From the NCBI RefSeq assembly GCF_028389875.1, contig NC_084663.1:207545876-207609875 (forward strand): a stretch of 64,000 nucleotides of DNA, given 5' to 3'. The position numbers were made by a program, and so were the translations under genes. Position 1 is the stretch's first letter. Each line of letters begins with the position of its first letter. The notes below the pieces were generated by a model. It ran no database searches, was not told the origin of the DNA, and saw nothing but the letters and a program-made list of their open reading frames with translations. The stretch is from Rhea pennata (Eukaryota > Chordata > Aves > Rheiformes > Rheidae). Below, piece after piece: positions 26,659 through 56,838 of this stretch.

Positions 26659-28035
26659 CAGTTGATAAAGCACAGCAGCGGCTTGCGGGTGCCATCAGCT
26701 CACTAAATGATAACAGAGTGTAAAGGTTTGTGGCACAGTGAAAACATCTTTCCACCTGCCAAGTAAATGTGCTCCACAAGCCGTAACACTCCTGCTACAC
26801 TGGAGGAATCTTTGTCACCAAGGGAAGCAAGCAGCAGTGACTGATTCCTGGGTGATACAAGTTCCCAGAAATTGTATGACTGCATGTGCCGAGCTCCTGT
26901 GCGGTAGGACTAACCTTTACATCACCATGATTGAGACAGGGCTTTACTTCATTGCACAAAACCAGTTTGATTTCATAATCAATCAGCACCAGGCCATTGA
27001 GGCCTGCTTCAGAGCTGGGGCAGGTATCCCAGCTTTACTGAGGGCAGGCTTCTTTATCTGAAATAGGCAGATCTTTGTGCAAAACAGTGCTTTTAGTAAA
27101 CTGCTGACTTGCACCTCAGAATAAGAAAACATGCCAGAAGCCTGGGAGAAGTGGGTTAGATCATGAATAAATTAGTCCTAATATGGAGTGCAACTAAGCA
27201 TTATAACAAATCCACTGCTGTGACTGCAGTGAAAGAGATGCTGCTGTCCCTGCTTCTTCAGCTCCTGCCTTCTCCTCTTCTGCCTGCCTTCAGCTCCAGC
27301 GACCATCTAGCTGTAGGCTCAGCGGTGCAGGGAGCTGATACAACGGAAAGTTAGTCCTTTTTTGGGGGGGAGTGTATCAGTTTTTAGCCTGATCAGTGTG
27401 CTCACTTGTCAGTGCTCACATGCTCAGTCTCTAGATCTGATGCCAGGAAAGCAACAAGAGCACTCCACCGAGCCTGGAGGAAGAGGAAGAAAGAGGCAGA
27501 GCAGGGCTGTTCCTTGCACCGGCAGTCTGCAATTATATTAGCTAACGCATAAAATCAGACTGCAAACACACACTGTGGAAGTGAAATGGGTTAGCACCTT
27601 GACTATTTACCTATTTGAAAGTCGACTGGAAAGTCTCAATATCAGAGATTTCATTGTTTTTCTTTCATTATTTTGTTTGATTTAAGATGATACAGTTCTA
27701 TTGCTGTCAGAATTACTACTTTTCATAGCCATCCAGTTTCTCAGCTGACATACACACACATCAACTTGCGGGACATATAAGACACTCCAGATTAATTTAG
27801 CTTTTCTGTCTTCTTTTTCCTAACTCTTAGCAGTGAAAATAATAGTACTTACCCACTGGAGTGTGTGGATAATTAATTATTTCAGTTTTGTAAAACCCTT
27901 TGAAGATTAAAGTGTTTGTACATATCAAGCACTTGGACTGAAAAGCTGTTCGTATGAGATGTGCTGGTTCTGAAAAATGGCATTTGTCTTCAGTGAAGGC
28001 AACTCTGAGAAAGTCATTTGAATTTTACCTCCTTT
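26659..28035. other. Intergenic sequence, nothing recognised
   Basis: No gene is supported. The 107-codon open frame at 26,738-27,061 lacks a recognisable domain. A short run of G lies at 27,364-27,370. Confidence 0.55.
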
Positions 28036-28400
28036 TACAGAATCATGGGGTTGGGAAGATCTCCAAGAGGTCCTCCCTGTTCTCCGGCCCAGGATCACCT
28101 GTGCCTGTCATTCCCCACAGATGTTTGTTCATCCTTTTTTCCAGGGTCTCCAAAGACCCAATTCCAGATTCGTCAACGTCTACAGGAGATCTGTGCCTGG
28201 TCTCCTTTATCATTAGAAATGCTTTCCTGATGTCTAAGCTATTATTTCTGTTTTTAGTACAGGCATGTCCTCCAGTATAGGCTGCATGTGCTCACGGGGA
28301 GATTCTTCTGATTCTACGCAACTCAAGATATATTCTTCTGGGAGTGGGCTGCCCCAAGCTGGACCCAGTCATCCAGCTGAGACCTTGTTAAGGCTTTGAT
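28036..28400 (-). mobile_element. CR1 LINE 3' fragment
   Basis: In the orientation given, it opens with ACAGAATCATGGGGTTGGGA, the reverse of a CR1 3' terminus. It continues through a motif around GCTGCCCCAAGCTGGACCCA (about 28,347-28,366) and CCAGCTGAGACCTTG (about 28,373-28,387), which match the region where the reverse transcriptase C-terminus meets the 3' UTR. Divergence is substantial, so this is an older copy. It is 5' truncated, as is normal for CR1. Confidence 0.75.
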
Positions 28401-31400
28401 ATATTCCATATTCTATAGATTTAAATACCTGAAGGAATGAAGACATGAAGCTTGGATTTCGCTATATTAAAACTTACTGAGCTCCAGGCAGCTTTGGAGA
28501 TAATGGAATTTTCATGTTGCTTTAATTGCAGCAATATTTCCTGTTATACTGTCCTACTTGTAACATTAGCTGGATATTTTAATAGTGGCTTAATTAAAAT
28601 GAAATTAGCATTGTTATTTTAATAGTCATTACAATAACTAAAGCAAAAGTTTCAAGGAAGCCTCCACCTGATTTTCCCAACTTTGCAACAATAGCACAAA
28701 TTCAACATTGCTTAAATCAAACAATGATTTTCCAGGAACAAGGGGAACACACACACAGACACACAGGCTGCTTCGTAAATTATTCTGTGTATCATCTTTC
28801 AGAAAATAATGGCAGAAGTAATAAACCATCAAGGGACAAAAGCCAGACAAACTGACTGAAAGGTGATATTTACACTTCTCTCCTGGGATCAGATTCCACT
28901 AACGTCTGTCCTTGCAGTGGTGTGCCAGAAAGCCCAACCTCCACTGACCGCTTCCACAACGTGGTGCTTGAGCTGGTTTGGAGGTGTGCAAAGGCCCAGC
29001 TCAGTGAATTCACCCAAGTTAAAAATATCCCAACTCCCTTCTTTCCTCCCCCCCTCCTTCTCCCTCACCCCTCCTTTTTTTTGCATTTTTTTTAATTCAG
29101 CTATGTCAGTTTCCCATTGCATGTTCCTACGTTGCCCTGCAGACAGTTTTGTTAGCATACTCAGGAGGATGGCCCGTTAAGACCTTGGGGAGAGGAATGA
29201 CGTTTCTGGTCAGGGAACCCACCAGATCATTAAGTTACAGGCTCAGGCTGTGCTAAAATTCCACCTCAGTACTATTTACTACTGATACGATTATTATTAT
29301 TTAGGCTTTGGACAGCGGTAGCACTTTAGAAAGCTACCTTTTTGACCAGTAGGGACAAAACAGATCTTCTGAAAAGATTTCAGGAAATACATTTACTGTT
29401 TCTAAAAGGAATCTTTTGAGTATAGATCTTCCATATTTATGTTGTTGTTGATTATTAATTCCTGCTTCAGAATAAAACATTGTCTCAGAAAAAAAAAAAA
29501 AAAAAATCTTCCTGGAAAACACTAGTTCTTTCCCGGCCAGCTGCAACCTTCAGTCATGTATTTAGACCTCTTGGGCAAAATGCCCTACACAGAGCTGAAA
29601 GACAGAGATAGCCTCAAAGTGTATGTAATTTAGATAAATACCACAACAAAGTCAAAACAACAACTTGCTAATGTTGTCAGTGCACACAAGTGGTGATGAA
29701 TTCCCTATTTACGTCTCCCACATACACACTTGAGAAATCATCCTGATAGCTTTGTTCACAAAATTAATTCCCATAATTGCTAGCAACAGTTTGAGTTGTT
29801 TCAGACAGCAAGTGTCTTTGCTTAAACTAGGATTTTAAAGGTGTAACAAATACATCTTACCTACCTTCTTGTCGAAAACATCCAAAAGCAAGGCTCTGTA
29901 GTAAACAAGACGAGTTCAATTATGCATAAACGCATAGAGTGCTAAGCCAGTTTAAGCACCCTGCAGTAAAAGCACTGGTTAAAATTTATAGTGAGATAAT
30001 GACCATGCATGAATTAATGCTCTGGAAAATAAGTCTTTGACTATAGCTCTTCACTTTTTACAGGCATGTAATTATCACATTGCTCTTGCAGGGAACTATT
30101 CACAGAACACCACCACGCTCAGTTAGGAGATAATATCAGATCCTACACAGGACCAGAAAAATGCCAGCATTCTTGCATCTTTCCAAATTAGGCAAAAGAA
30201 AATACAGTCTCAATCTCACATTATGTTTAGGCTCTGTATTTGTTACAATTATTTCCATTACATTGTGCTAACAGCTTCAGTAACAGCAGGGGTGATGTGC
30301 TGTTGTGGGCAGTACAGTTAATAGGGAGATACTAGTTTTTATTAGACAGAAATATCTGAAATAATTGGTAGGCTTTCATGCACAAGGACCTCTTTTCGGT
30401 TTTGTTTTCCTTAAAATCATCTTCTTGTGAAGCACTCCAGGTATGTAATCTTTGTCTTCTCTCCTTTAAAGTTGTGGATGGATTGGTACTCAGGTCATAG
30501 TTAGCTCACAAACTGGGGAACTGGCAATCGCTTTTTTTTTCCCTAAACGTTATTTTTAGCCAGCAGATGTTTTCCTCACTCTCACATCCCATCCCCATAC
30601 AGTCATATAAAACTTCTACTTGCGCAGTCCAGTGGTGGATCACTGAGCAGGACTGAGACAGGCAGAAGTAAATGTTGAATTTAGCGTTATTGTCAAATTC
30701 TCATTGTAAGTATTCAGCACGCGGTAAGCTAATCTAAAAATATATTGTCGCGGAAATAAAATCTCTGTTCTTCCCAATGCAATTGCTCCTGGCTAGGTGG
30801 CTCCCTTCAGTTAGCTATGGTGACTGCTGGAGCCTTTCTTGAGCTGATTGAACTCAACTCAGTAAAAAGCTATTCACTTTTTCTTTTTTGGAGGTTTTGG
30901 AGTCTTTATTTTTGGCTTTGTTTTTTTATCAGGATAGTAATTTCACTTGCATTACAAAAGAAACCAGTGACTACCAAAGCTATGACAAGATTGTTTCCCT
31001 CTTGGAAACAAGAAGCTATTAAATTGACCTGATCCCTCCTGTGTAACTTTGCCCTCAGTCTCACAAGTTTTGTAAAACAGTTGTAAAACTCAGTTCAAGG
31101 AGGTGAAATAATTGATTTGATACTGTTTCTGTTTCAGAGGAACAGGTACCGTGAGTGAAATGATCAAACGTAAGTCTGTCACCGAACAAAGAAAATGTCC
31201 CATCCTAAATGTGCAGTGGTGCTAATTTAAGGTCGTATTTCACTGCTGAAAATAGGTATGTCAGAGTGTGTGAGAAGAGGAGGCTTTTTACAAGGAAATA
31301 ATTAACTCAGAATTACTATTGGAGATAAGGTAAAGGGAATTTTTACCTTGCCCAAACAGGCAGAATGAACTGCAGCTGAAGGGGGATGTTCAGTTCTAGC

Positions 31401-33076
31401 ACAGGATTGAACTCAACAGGCTAGACTGAATTTGAACTACTCTCAGCAAGGATTTTACAACCAAATTATGTAAAATTTGTTATTTGCACTATCTGCAAGA
31501 ATCTATTGTGACTGAAGCAATTAAAATGAAACCAACATGTTTTTGAGCAAATGACTGAGGGCAGTGACTATAAACTGAAATTGAAAATTGAAGTTCAAAG
31601 CGCAGTCCACATGTGCACAGGCAGGAATATCCAGCTAGAGTAATGGGGAAGAGATGAAGATACCACAAACATTTTCTGTTTCTGCATATAAAATATGAAA
31701 AACTGAAAGACATATATTTTTCCTCAGATTGCTGGGAATTTTAGATTTGCTTTTGGAGAACAGAGAACTAAAACAGCCTTGCTGGCAGAAGAACAGCAAA
31801 ACAGGATCATACTGTGTAGGCACCTCTGATTAGACAGGCTTGATCAGAAACGGTGAGGCACAGGCATTCCTATTGCAAGTCCAGCAAAATGTAGCCACAG
31901 TTGGGGAAATAAATAAAAAAAAAGGTAAACCCTAGAGTTTTTTTTTGTTTGTTTTTTTTAATGTCCATAATGACATTGTTGGTCAATGCAGTCTCACTGA
32001 AGTAAAACAGCATTAGTGTTCTTGCCTGTAACACAGTGGAAATTTCACTTACTCTACTCTATCAAGTTAAAGCTTCAAAATACTCTGAAGCCTGTTCCAA
32101 AACAAATGAAATATACTTTTGTGTCTTGCTCTGAGCAAGAGCATATATTAGCTGGTTGTTCCAATGTTCAGCAGGATGATGTAAAACTAATCCCTCACTG
32201 AAAGTTTGAGAAGGAATAAAAGCAAAGTGGTGTCCCTAAGTTAACCTATCATTTAAAATTGTTCAAAATTACAGATGTATTTCCAATCTTTTGAATTAAA
32301 TCAGTATAAAATCATTTTAGGACACTTCTAGTTTACACCTGGTTTAGCTCAGAAGTGAGGTAAAACTAAGCTTTTGAAGTCAAAATATGAGACTCACCAG
32401 TTTAACAAATTTACTTAAAATTCATATCTAGTTAAACTAGTGCATTATTTTCACAACCAATACTTTACTATATGTACTATATGTACTATTTGTTCTATTT
32501 GTTCCCTTGAACTTTTTTTTTTTTTTTTTACTTTCTTGTTTGCATATATTATTTTGGAGTTGTGAAAGTATGCACATTTTGAATCTGGAGACACAGTGAA
32601 ACAACCACTTCCTGTGCCCACTCAGTCATGCACTGGCTTGCACTTAAGAGGCTCATGCTCTTAATCATGTCGGTGGAAACGTCTCTCCCCTGTACCACCA
32701 CCCATCTTGTGCAAACAAGGATAACATCCAAGATCTTGCATGGCACTAAGGCTTCTGCCTTCTGGGCAAATTCTGTCTCTTATCCAGGAAGTGGCCTGGG
32801 GGTGACCGCCACTTTGTACAGGGGGTTGCAGCCGGTCCTGTGCAGAACCGGCCCCATGTGGTTTTCCAGCCACAACCAGCAGCTTCTGTGGAAACTCTGA
32901 GTCACTTTGAACTGCCTATACCCACAATGAAACAGACATTTCATCTTCCCCAGCTGCAAGGCGCTCGCCTAAAATAATATAAGGTGACCAACCCCCACCC
33001 GCCTGCCCTTCGTTAAGGCTGATTTCTGTGGGTACGGAGGCAGGTCTGTGGCTGTTTTAGCAGGCTAGAGGCTCTG
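28401..33076. other. Intergenic sequence upstream of CTSC
   Basis: No gene is supported. Runs of A (29,489-29,506) and T (32,513-32,529) are present, and a short TGTACTATA-type tandem repeat is near 32,470-32,510. GC content rises from about 32,600 onward toward the CTSC promoter. Confidence 0.55.
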
Positions 33077-33465
33077 GGGATACCCGTGGGGAGAGGGCTG
33101 TCCTCTGTAGGACACCTTGGCGAAGACAACACCCTTTAGAGGGGATGCACCCTGGAAGAGAGGATGCCCTTGCAAAGAAGGATGCCCTCTGGGGACGAGG
33201 ATACTCTTCAGAGGAAGATGCTGTGAGGAGGAAGATGTCCTTTGGATGGGGGTGCTCTTTGGGAAGAAGGATGCTCTGGGGGAGAATGTTCTCGGGAAGG
33301 AGGGTATCTTTTTGCAGGAGGATACCATTTGGAGAAGAGGATGCCCTTCAAGGAGGACACCTTTTGTGGAGGTAAACATCTTGGAAAGGAGGACAGCCTT
33401 GGAGAGGTCGAAGCCCTCCAGAAGAAGATGCCCTTTGGAGAGGAAGACACCCTGTGGGGACGGGG
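33077..33465. repeat. Decayed minisatellite of about 18 bp units
   Basis: About 20 degenerate head-to-tail units of 16-19 bp can be aligned by eye, with a rough consensus of GGATGCCCTTTGGAGAGA. The strand bias is strong: the + strand is rich in G and A. The array keeps all forward frames largely open, which explains several open frames here that encode Gly/Arg/Glu/Cys-rich text. I regard those as repeat artefacts. The array ends less than 200 bp before the CpG island of CTSC. Confidence 0.85.
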
Positions 33466-33798
33466 GTCAGACCGCCTTTGCCAAGGGAGGATGTTCATGC
33501 GAGCTGGGTGCCACTGGCTTATGACCCATCCCCGTGTTTCCCTCCTCAGGGGGGACACAGCTGCTCACGCTGGGGATCTTGCCCCAACCCTGCCAGAACT
33601 GTAGACACACAGGCAGACAGACACACGCAGAGGATGCAGCCTTGCACGCCCTCCCCACGCCGGGGGCAGCCACAGCACCGCCAGGCCCGCCGCCGCCGGC
33701 CCGGAGCACAACAGCCGGCCCGCGGCGGGCGGGAACACGGCAGAGCAAACCGGATCCCGCCGGCCCCGGCCGGGCGGCGGCGGTTCGCGGGGCGGCTG

Positions 33799-33917
33799 GA
33801 GGGGCGGGGCGGGGTGGTGAGGGGGCGGGGCGGGGTGGTGAGGGGGCGGGGCTGGGCGGCTAGAGGGGCGGGGCTGGGCGGCTAGAGGGGCGGGGCGGGG
33901 TGGTGAGGGGGCGGGGC
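33799..33917 (+). repeat. Tandem array of GC boxes, unit about 21-23 bp
   Basis: Five full units and one partial unit each contain GGGGCGGGGC, a classical Sp1/KLF site. Two versions occur: one continues with GGGGTGGTGAG and the other with TGGGCGGCTAGAG. Their order is A, A, B, B, A and then a partial unit. The array ends about 85 bp before the CTSC start codon, so it is well placed as the proximal promoter. Confidence 0.85.
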
Positions 33918-34002
33918 TAAACTGTGGGAGGCGGGGCGAGGCCTGCCCGCCCCGGGGCCTGCGCTCGCGCCCCATTTCCGCGGCGGTTGGCGGCGCGGCG
34001 CC

Positions 34003-51064
<17,062 letters not shown>

Positions 51065-51715
51065 ATACAGAGATCCCCATCCAGTGCCTTGTCTGAGAAG
51101 CAGATTTCCGGCTGTAAAAACATACTGATTGTTGGAAGAGACTGCAGCTAACGTCTGTTCCCTGTGTTAAACAGGAGAGCTTTATGAAACTGTCTGCAAC
51201 AGAGGAAGGAATTTCCTTCCTAAATGTGGACACTGGATAACTCTGCTCTAAGCATTATAGGCTTCTCTGGAGTCTGACAGTAAATCGCCTAAAATGCAAT
51301 TGCCATTATAGTAACAGTGGTGATGACTATTCATTAGTTGATATAAATCTTCAGTCACCAGTTGCACTTTCTTCCGTGGACAAGCTTGAACTTTAGATCT
51401 CGTACATTATCATGCTTCTCTGTACTCTGAAAGGACACTGTAGTGCCTTACTTCTCAGAAATCAGGAAATTACTGCAATTTAGAAAGTAAGTGTGCGTAG
51501 GGGTGAGGGAGAGGGAATAAGCAATCATACTGATTAAAAGAAAACTTCTAAGGCTTTGAGTGTCTAGCGAAAGCTGCATGTCAGGCCATTATGACCGTAA
51601 AAATTAATTCTACGTTTTAGGATGTTACTAAATGTTTCTGGTTCTGGATTTTATTGCTGTGCTTTGCAAATGATGAGTGCAGAGTTCAATAAAAGTTACC
51701 TCACTCCTGTAGGAG
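51065..51715 (+). other. Probable 3' UTR of CTSC
   Basis: Non-coding sequence from the stop codon to just after the first good poly(A) signal. A weaker signal, ATTAAA, occurs at about 51,533-51,538. Confidence 0.65.
51688..51693 (+). terminator. Poly(A) signal AATAAA of CTSC
   Basis: This is the first canonical AATAAA after the stop codon, 624 bp downstream. It is followed within 60 bp by a GT-rich stretch (TTGTTTGTTTATTTGTG), as expected for a cleavage and polyadenylation site. Confidence 0.7.
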
Positions 51716-52115
51716 TTTGTACCTGTGGGAATAGTTGTTTGTTTATTTGTGACCTATCTCTGGTTTTGAACTTCTTGAAATTCTTGTCAAGAATTGCTTT
51801 AGCAGGACTTGGGCTGGTTAGGAAGGAGAATGAGAGGAGAGAAGAACTAGGAATAATCCAACTGAGGCTAAGCTTTTCATCCCAACACCAAGCAGGTTTG
51901 GTGCATGGTTATCTAGTAGTCTTTGTTGTGGATATGGAGCAATTCATTAAGTAAATTAGTTAATTCCCCAATAATTGTGCTTAAACCCTCTGTTCATGCA
52001 TTTCACCTATGCAAGGTAGAAGAATGGAATTGGAAGAAGAATGGAATTGCAGTTGCAAGTAGAGAACTATTTCTTCCTAGATTAAATTTACATGCAACAG
52101 AAGACTTAGTTAATC

Positions 52116-53045
52116 TTCACGCTCACAGTGAAGAAATTCCCCCTCACGGTCAGGCGGAACTTCCTGTGCTTCAATTTCTGCCCGTTACCTGTCACACGGG
52201 ACAACTGAAAAGAGTTTGTCCCTGTCCCCTTGACACCCTCCCTTCAGAGGGGTGTCACACATTGATAAGATCCCCCCTCAGTCTTCTCTTCCCCAGGCTG
52301 AACAGGCCCAGCTCTCACAGCCGTTTCTCATAGGGCAGATGCTCCAGCCCTCTGATCATCCTCATAGCCTGACGCTGGACTCTCTCCAGTAGCTCCACGT
52401 GTGTCTTGTCCTGGGGAGCCCAGAACTGGACACAGGACTCGAGATGAGGCCTCCCCAGGGCTGAGGAGAGGGGCAGGATCACCTCCCTCCACCTGCTGGC
52501 AACACTCTTCCTAATGCACCCCAGGAGACCATTGGCCTTCTTGGCCACAAGGGCACACTGCTGCCTCATGGTCAACTTGTCATCCACCAGCACTCCCAGG
52601 TCCTTCTCTGCAGAGCTGCTCTCCACAAGGTCAGCCTCCAGCTTGTACTGCTGCTTAGGGTTATTTCTCCCTAGGTGCAGGACCCTAAGCTTGCCCTTGT
52701 TGAACCTCATGAAGTTCCTCTCTGCCCAGCTCTCCAGCCTGTCCAGGTCTCTCTGAATGGCAGCACAGCCCTCAGGTGTGTCAGCCACTCCTCCCAGCTT
52801 GGTGTCATCAGCAAACTTGCAGAGGAGGCACTCTGTCCCCTCATCCAGGTCATTGATGAAGAAGTTGAAAAGGATGGGACCCAGGACTGTGCCTGGGGGA
52901 CACCACTAGCCACAGGCCTCCAACTAGACTCCATGCCACTGATGATGACCCTCTGAGCTCTGCCTTTCAGCCAGTTCTCAATCCACCTCACTGTCCACTC
53001 ATCTAACCCACACTTCCTGAGCTTATCAAGTAGCCATATTGACAC
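52116..53045 (-). mobile_element. CR1 LINE fragment lacking its 3' terminus
   Basis: The - strand encodes a good part of the CR1 reverse transcriptase. The segment 53,045-52,880 reads WTVRWIENWLKGRAQRV and SGVPQ. After a frameshift near 52,890, the segment 52,788-52,315 gives 157 codons, including [20 protein letters not shown] and [10 protein letters not shown]. The element then continues to about 52,116, where it stops at a point equivalent to KHFFTVRV. The last roughly 200 bp and the terminal repeat, present in the copies at 39.4 and 42.0 kb, are missing. It is inactive but fairly young. It lies about 0.4 kb beyond the CTSC poly(A) signal, in opposite orientation. Confidence 0.93.
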
Positions 53046-56000
53046 CAGTATAAACTCACTAAGTGCAAAGCTGATCTTCTGCCTATGGTGTTCTGCAGGC
53101 TTGTCTTTCCAGTGCCATGTACTTTGAATATCCTAGGTATCAACTCTCAATGAACAGATTTTCTCATGTAGTTATGACTTTCAGTGAATGCACTAGGTTC
53201 TTAATTTCTTTAGTATTTCTGGTATCTTCTGTAAACTAGCTTGGGAGCAAGAATGTAAGTTCAGTCATTCTTACTATTTTTACAATCCTTCAACCACTAG
53301 AAAATGGGATCTTAATTGATTTATTATCACCGAGCTATTGCTGACACTCAAGGCTCTGCTAATACAAAAAGGTTAACTGTTTGTTATGCCTTGTATTGTG
53401 TTAGTGGCATGGGTTTTAAATAAGGTTGTATATTATTTTTAGAAATTCCTGTGTTTGTCTATATTCCTGTCATTGCTTTTGCGTGGCAGCTGTACTGGTG
53501 CTAAGGTAAGGATGGGAGAGTTCTCGGAATAGTCTGCCATCGTCACAGTCCATAACAACTCCTAATTATAATCAGACCTATTTGTTTGCCTGGGTGCCTG
53601 CAGTGTGCGAGTGTCTGTGCTGCATTTTCAAGTTACACAAAGAACTATAAAGCAGTCAGCCTCTCGAAGCTATTAATGTGGCTTATTGGCTTCTAAACTT
53701 TTGTTTGGGATTGGAGACTAAGTATAGAAAAAGTACATTCTGCAGCCACAGACTGAAGACTACATAGAGCATTTCCTTCCCTGAGGCCAAAAAAGAGGCC
53801 AAAAACATGGCTGTAGTGAGTAGGGAAGATTCTGCGTGTAAACTACTGCTCACAAAATAGACAAAGTGGAGAGATGTGGGTCTCTGCAACTTTAATTCAT
53901 CTTTCGTGAGAGGCTATAGTTTGTCTAGGCAGTTTCTACCTGTAAGTGATGTGTTGCCTGGAGTAGCTTAAAATGAGGAACAAGCAAACATCCAGGAGTA
54001 CAGGTTTGGCAAATAATGTCTTGCGGTGAGCAAGTAGGAGTCCATTCTATTAAGTTTATCCAAGGAAGGTTAATGGGTAATGTCACAGTTGATAAACACT
54101 TACTGGAGAAACAGCTGATCGTCAGCCCAGCAAGCAGATATTAAAAATTCAGTATTTTGAAGCTGAGTACATATAGAGGATAAATGAGCTGTAGCTGTGT
54201 AACAGCTACTAAGCTACTAAGGGCTACTAAGCTACTGAGGACTGTCGTGAATTCTCCATCACTGGAGTTGTGTCCATCGCTGGGAGTTGGGAATTCTCTA
54301 GAAACAAGAATTACTCAGGCAAATCTTATGATTGGTTTATGAAGGAAACCAGGCCAGATGATTATGATTCCTCCTTGCTTGAAATACAAGGTGATTTGAC
54401 AAGGGTTTGCTCCAGAAATCTGCATTTAACTTAGGTGAGTAGTTGTCTTTGATTATTTGTGTATTAAAGCGAGAGTTAGATCCACCACTGGTCAGATCTT
54501 AAGTGATCTGAATACCTCAGAGGTGCCAGCCTCTCTTGAATATGTCAGCGCACAGCCTTACTAAAGCCCTCATTTATACCACTTCAGTGTAGAGTAAATA
54601 GCACTTCAACTGTTAAGTAAAGGTTTTAGCTAGGTCAGAAAGCTGTCCTAATACCCTTTTGTACCCAAACCGATTCACAGCTAACTCTGATTTGTCCCAC
54701 AGAGAAACATACGTGTAAGATGTATGTTTAGCTGCTTTTAAAAATGTTGTTCTCAATCTGAGCCAATGGCTAGTGGGAGAGCCTAAGTGTATTAAAAAAA
54801 AAAAAAAAAAAAAAAAACAAAAAAAAAACTTTCATATCCTGAATTACATGGGCAGTGTGATAACTAAATAAAAGGTGGGAGCTTCTACTATAATATGAAA
54901 TAATAAGAGGTACTTGACTACCTGTTCTGAATAATACATTTTAAGTAAAAAGGCTCACACACTCTTCAGCTCTGACCCAGGAAAAAATGTGTTATCAGAA
55001 GAGTCAGTGAGTTCAATTCAAGCAAGCTTAGGTTTTTCTGGTTGCTATGGTTTCTAGAAGTGATAGTAGGCTGAGGCAGTGTGTTTGTAATCTTAAAAAA
55101 AATTGACAGTTGCTATGATTTTTTTTTATTATTAGTGACCTGAAAAATCAGATTGAAGGATTTCATCCCCAGATGGTCAGGTGCAATATATTAATAGAAA
55201 TATAATTTTTATTGCTTCTCTCTGAGTGACTGTTGGGGGCAGGAGGAGGGGAAGTTGAAGTCTTTCTGTATGGGCTATGAGAATATAGGCATGTGTATAT
55301 GCAAAAATGTTTTATATCTTTAATAGGAAAGACACAGACTTCTGCCCATTTTTCCTAATCACTTCATTGGGATCAACTGATTTGTTCCTGCAGATGCCGT
55401 TTAATATGAGATGCAAATGCTAAAATAATCTCTCTGTCTCATGGTAACATTTTATTAGTACGATAGGTTAGCTCTTTCTTCGCCAGCCTTTGCTATTTCC
55501 ACTTCAAGACATAATATTCGTGTTTATATTTCAAGTGATCCCCGGGACCTCTGAGTTACCACATTAAATACTCAGAGAATGTTTTTAAGCGTAGTGTAGA
55601 AGAGCGGATACCACTTCAGCAGTACAAGTTACAAATTTAAGCACTATCAAAAGCATCAAGTTATTAAAAGTGATATCCTTGCCCTACAAGGATAATTTCA
55701 GCAGTTCTTGAAATGTTGTGCATTCTTGCATGTCCAGTAATTCCAGTTATGGTGCTCTACATGTAAGAAGACAAAATTTTCCAGTGATCTTAGCTAATTC
55801 TACAGAATCCTTAGGATTCTATTTAATGAAGATAATACATACAACATGGATTTTTTAAAACCTTGTTTAATTATATGTTGTGTTACTCTATTTACTTATT
55901 CAACACTTGTGTCAGTAACAGAATATAAAATGACAGACTCTTCTATTGTTTTGTTTAGGTTCTTAGCCAGAATAAGTAGGATTTTTGGATCTGGAGTGCA

Positions 56001-56807
56001 CAGGAGATTCCCTAGGATGTTTCCTCTCATTTGCATTGACACATGAAGGAAACTGAGTAACTCGTAAGATAAATCTTCCCATAAGCAGACATGCTGTGAC
56101 CTCTGGGAGGCCTCTGCTTCACCAAGGAAGCAGACTACCTCAAGTAACAGTCTCCTGAATTTTTGCTCACGACTCCGTTTTTGGTTCCATCCCTCCACTT
56201 TCTACTCCCACCTCCTTTGCGAGCCCCATTCTTCATCACAATTTCTGTAAGTCTCTTGTCCCATTAAAAATTGTGACCCTAGTTCAGGAATCTTTCACCT
56301 AACCCTGCAAGTGTTTAGGCATAAACAGGCATTCTCAGGAAGCTGAATGTTTGCAGATCAGATGACTAAATCTGCAGTCTTTATGGGGTTACACTATACC
56401 GTCACTTTGCACAGATTTCTCTTCTAAATCTCATACATTAGCAAGGCTGCTGAGACTCTGAATTTTGTCTGTCAGTCACATTTCTCCCTCTTTTCCTGAA
56501 GCCCTCTGTTATCCTTGGGATTATATGCACAGGTTTAAATTTCAGCAGAATAGTAATTGCAGGAAACTCCATCCAGTTTAGGGAAAAAAAAAATCAATTA
56601 CAAGCAATTGACTGAAAGGCCAAATCAAATAGTCAAATAGATGAAACTCAGCAGTGGGTGATAAAGCAACACTTGTTTTCACAGAACATATTTATTGTCT
56701 GTGTGTGCTGCCCTGAGGAAAGGAGTAGAGAAATGCTGATTGCGTCCTCCTTAACTTCTGGAGGTTGATTTTGATTTTTCAGCTGTAGTATCAAGAGGTG
56801 TGGTGTG

Positions 56808-56838
<31 letters not shown>

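Noticed and set aside
1..33000. Exons of GRM5, the expected left neighbour of CTSC in mammals
   Set aside because: I saw no stretch resembling the receptor or its C-terminal tail. The gene probably lies further left.
33117..33885. Several overlapping + strand frames of 109-143 codons just before CTSC
   Set aside because: They come from the minisatellite and the GC-box array, where repeats keep all frames open. No domain, and no clean start or splice context.
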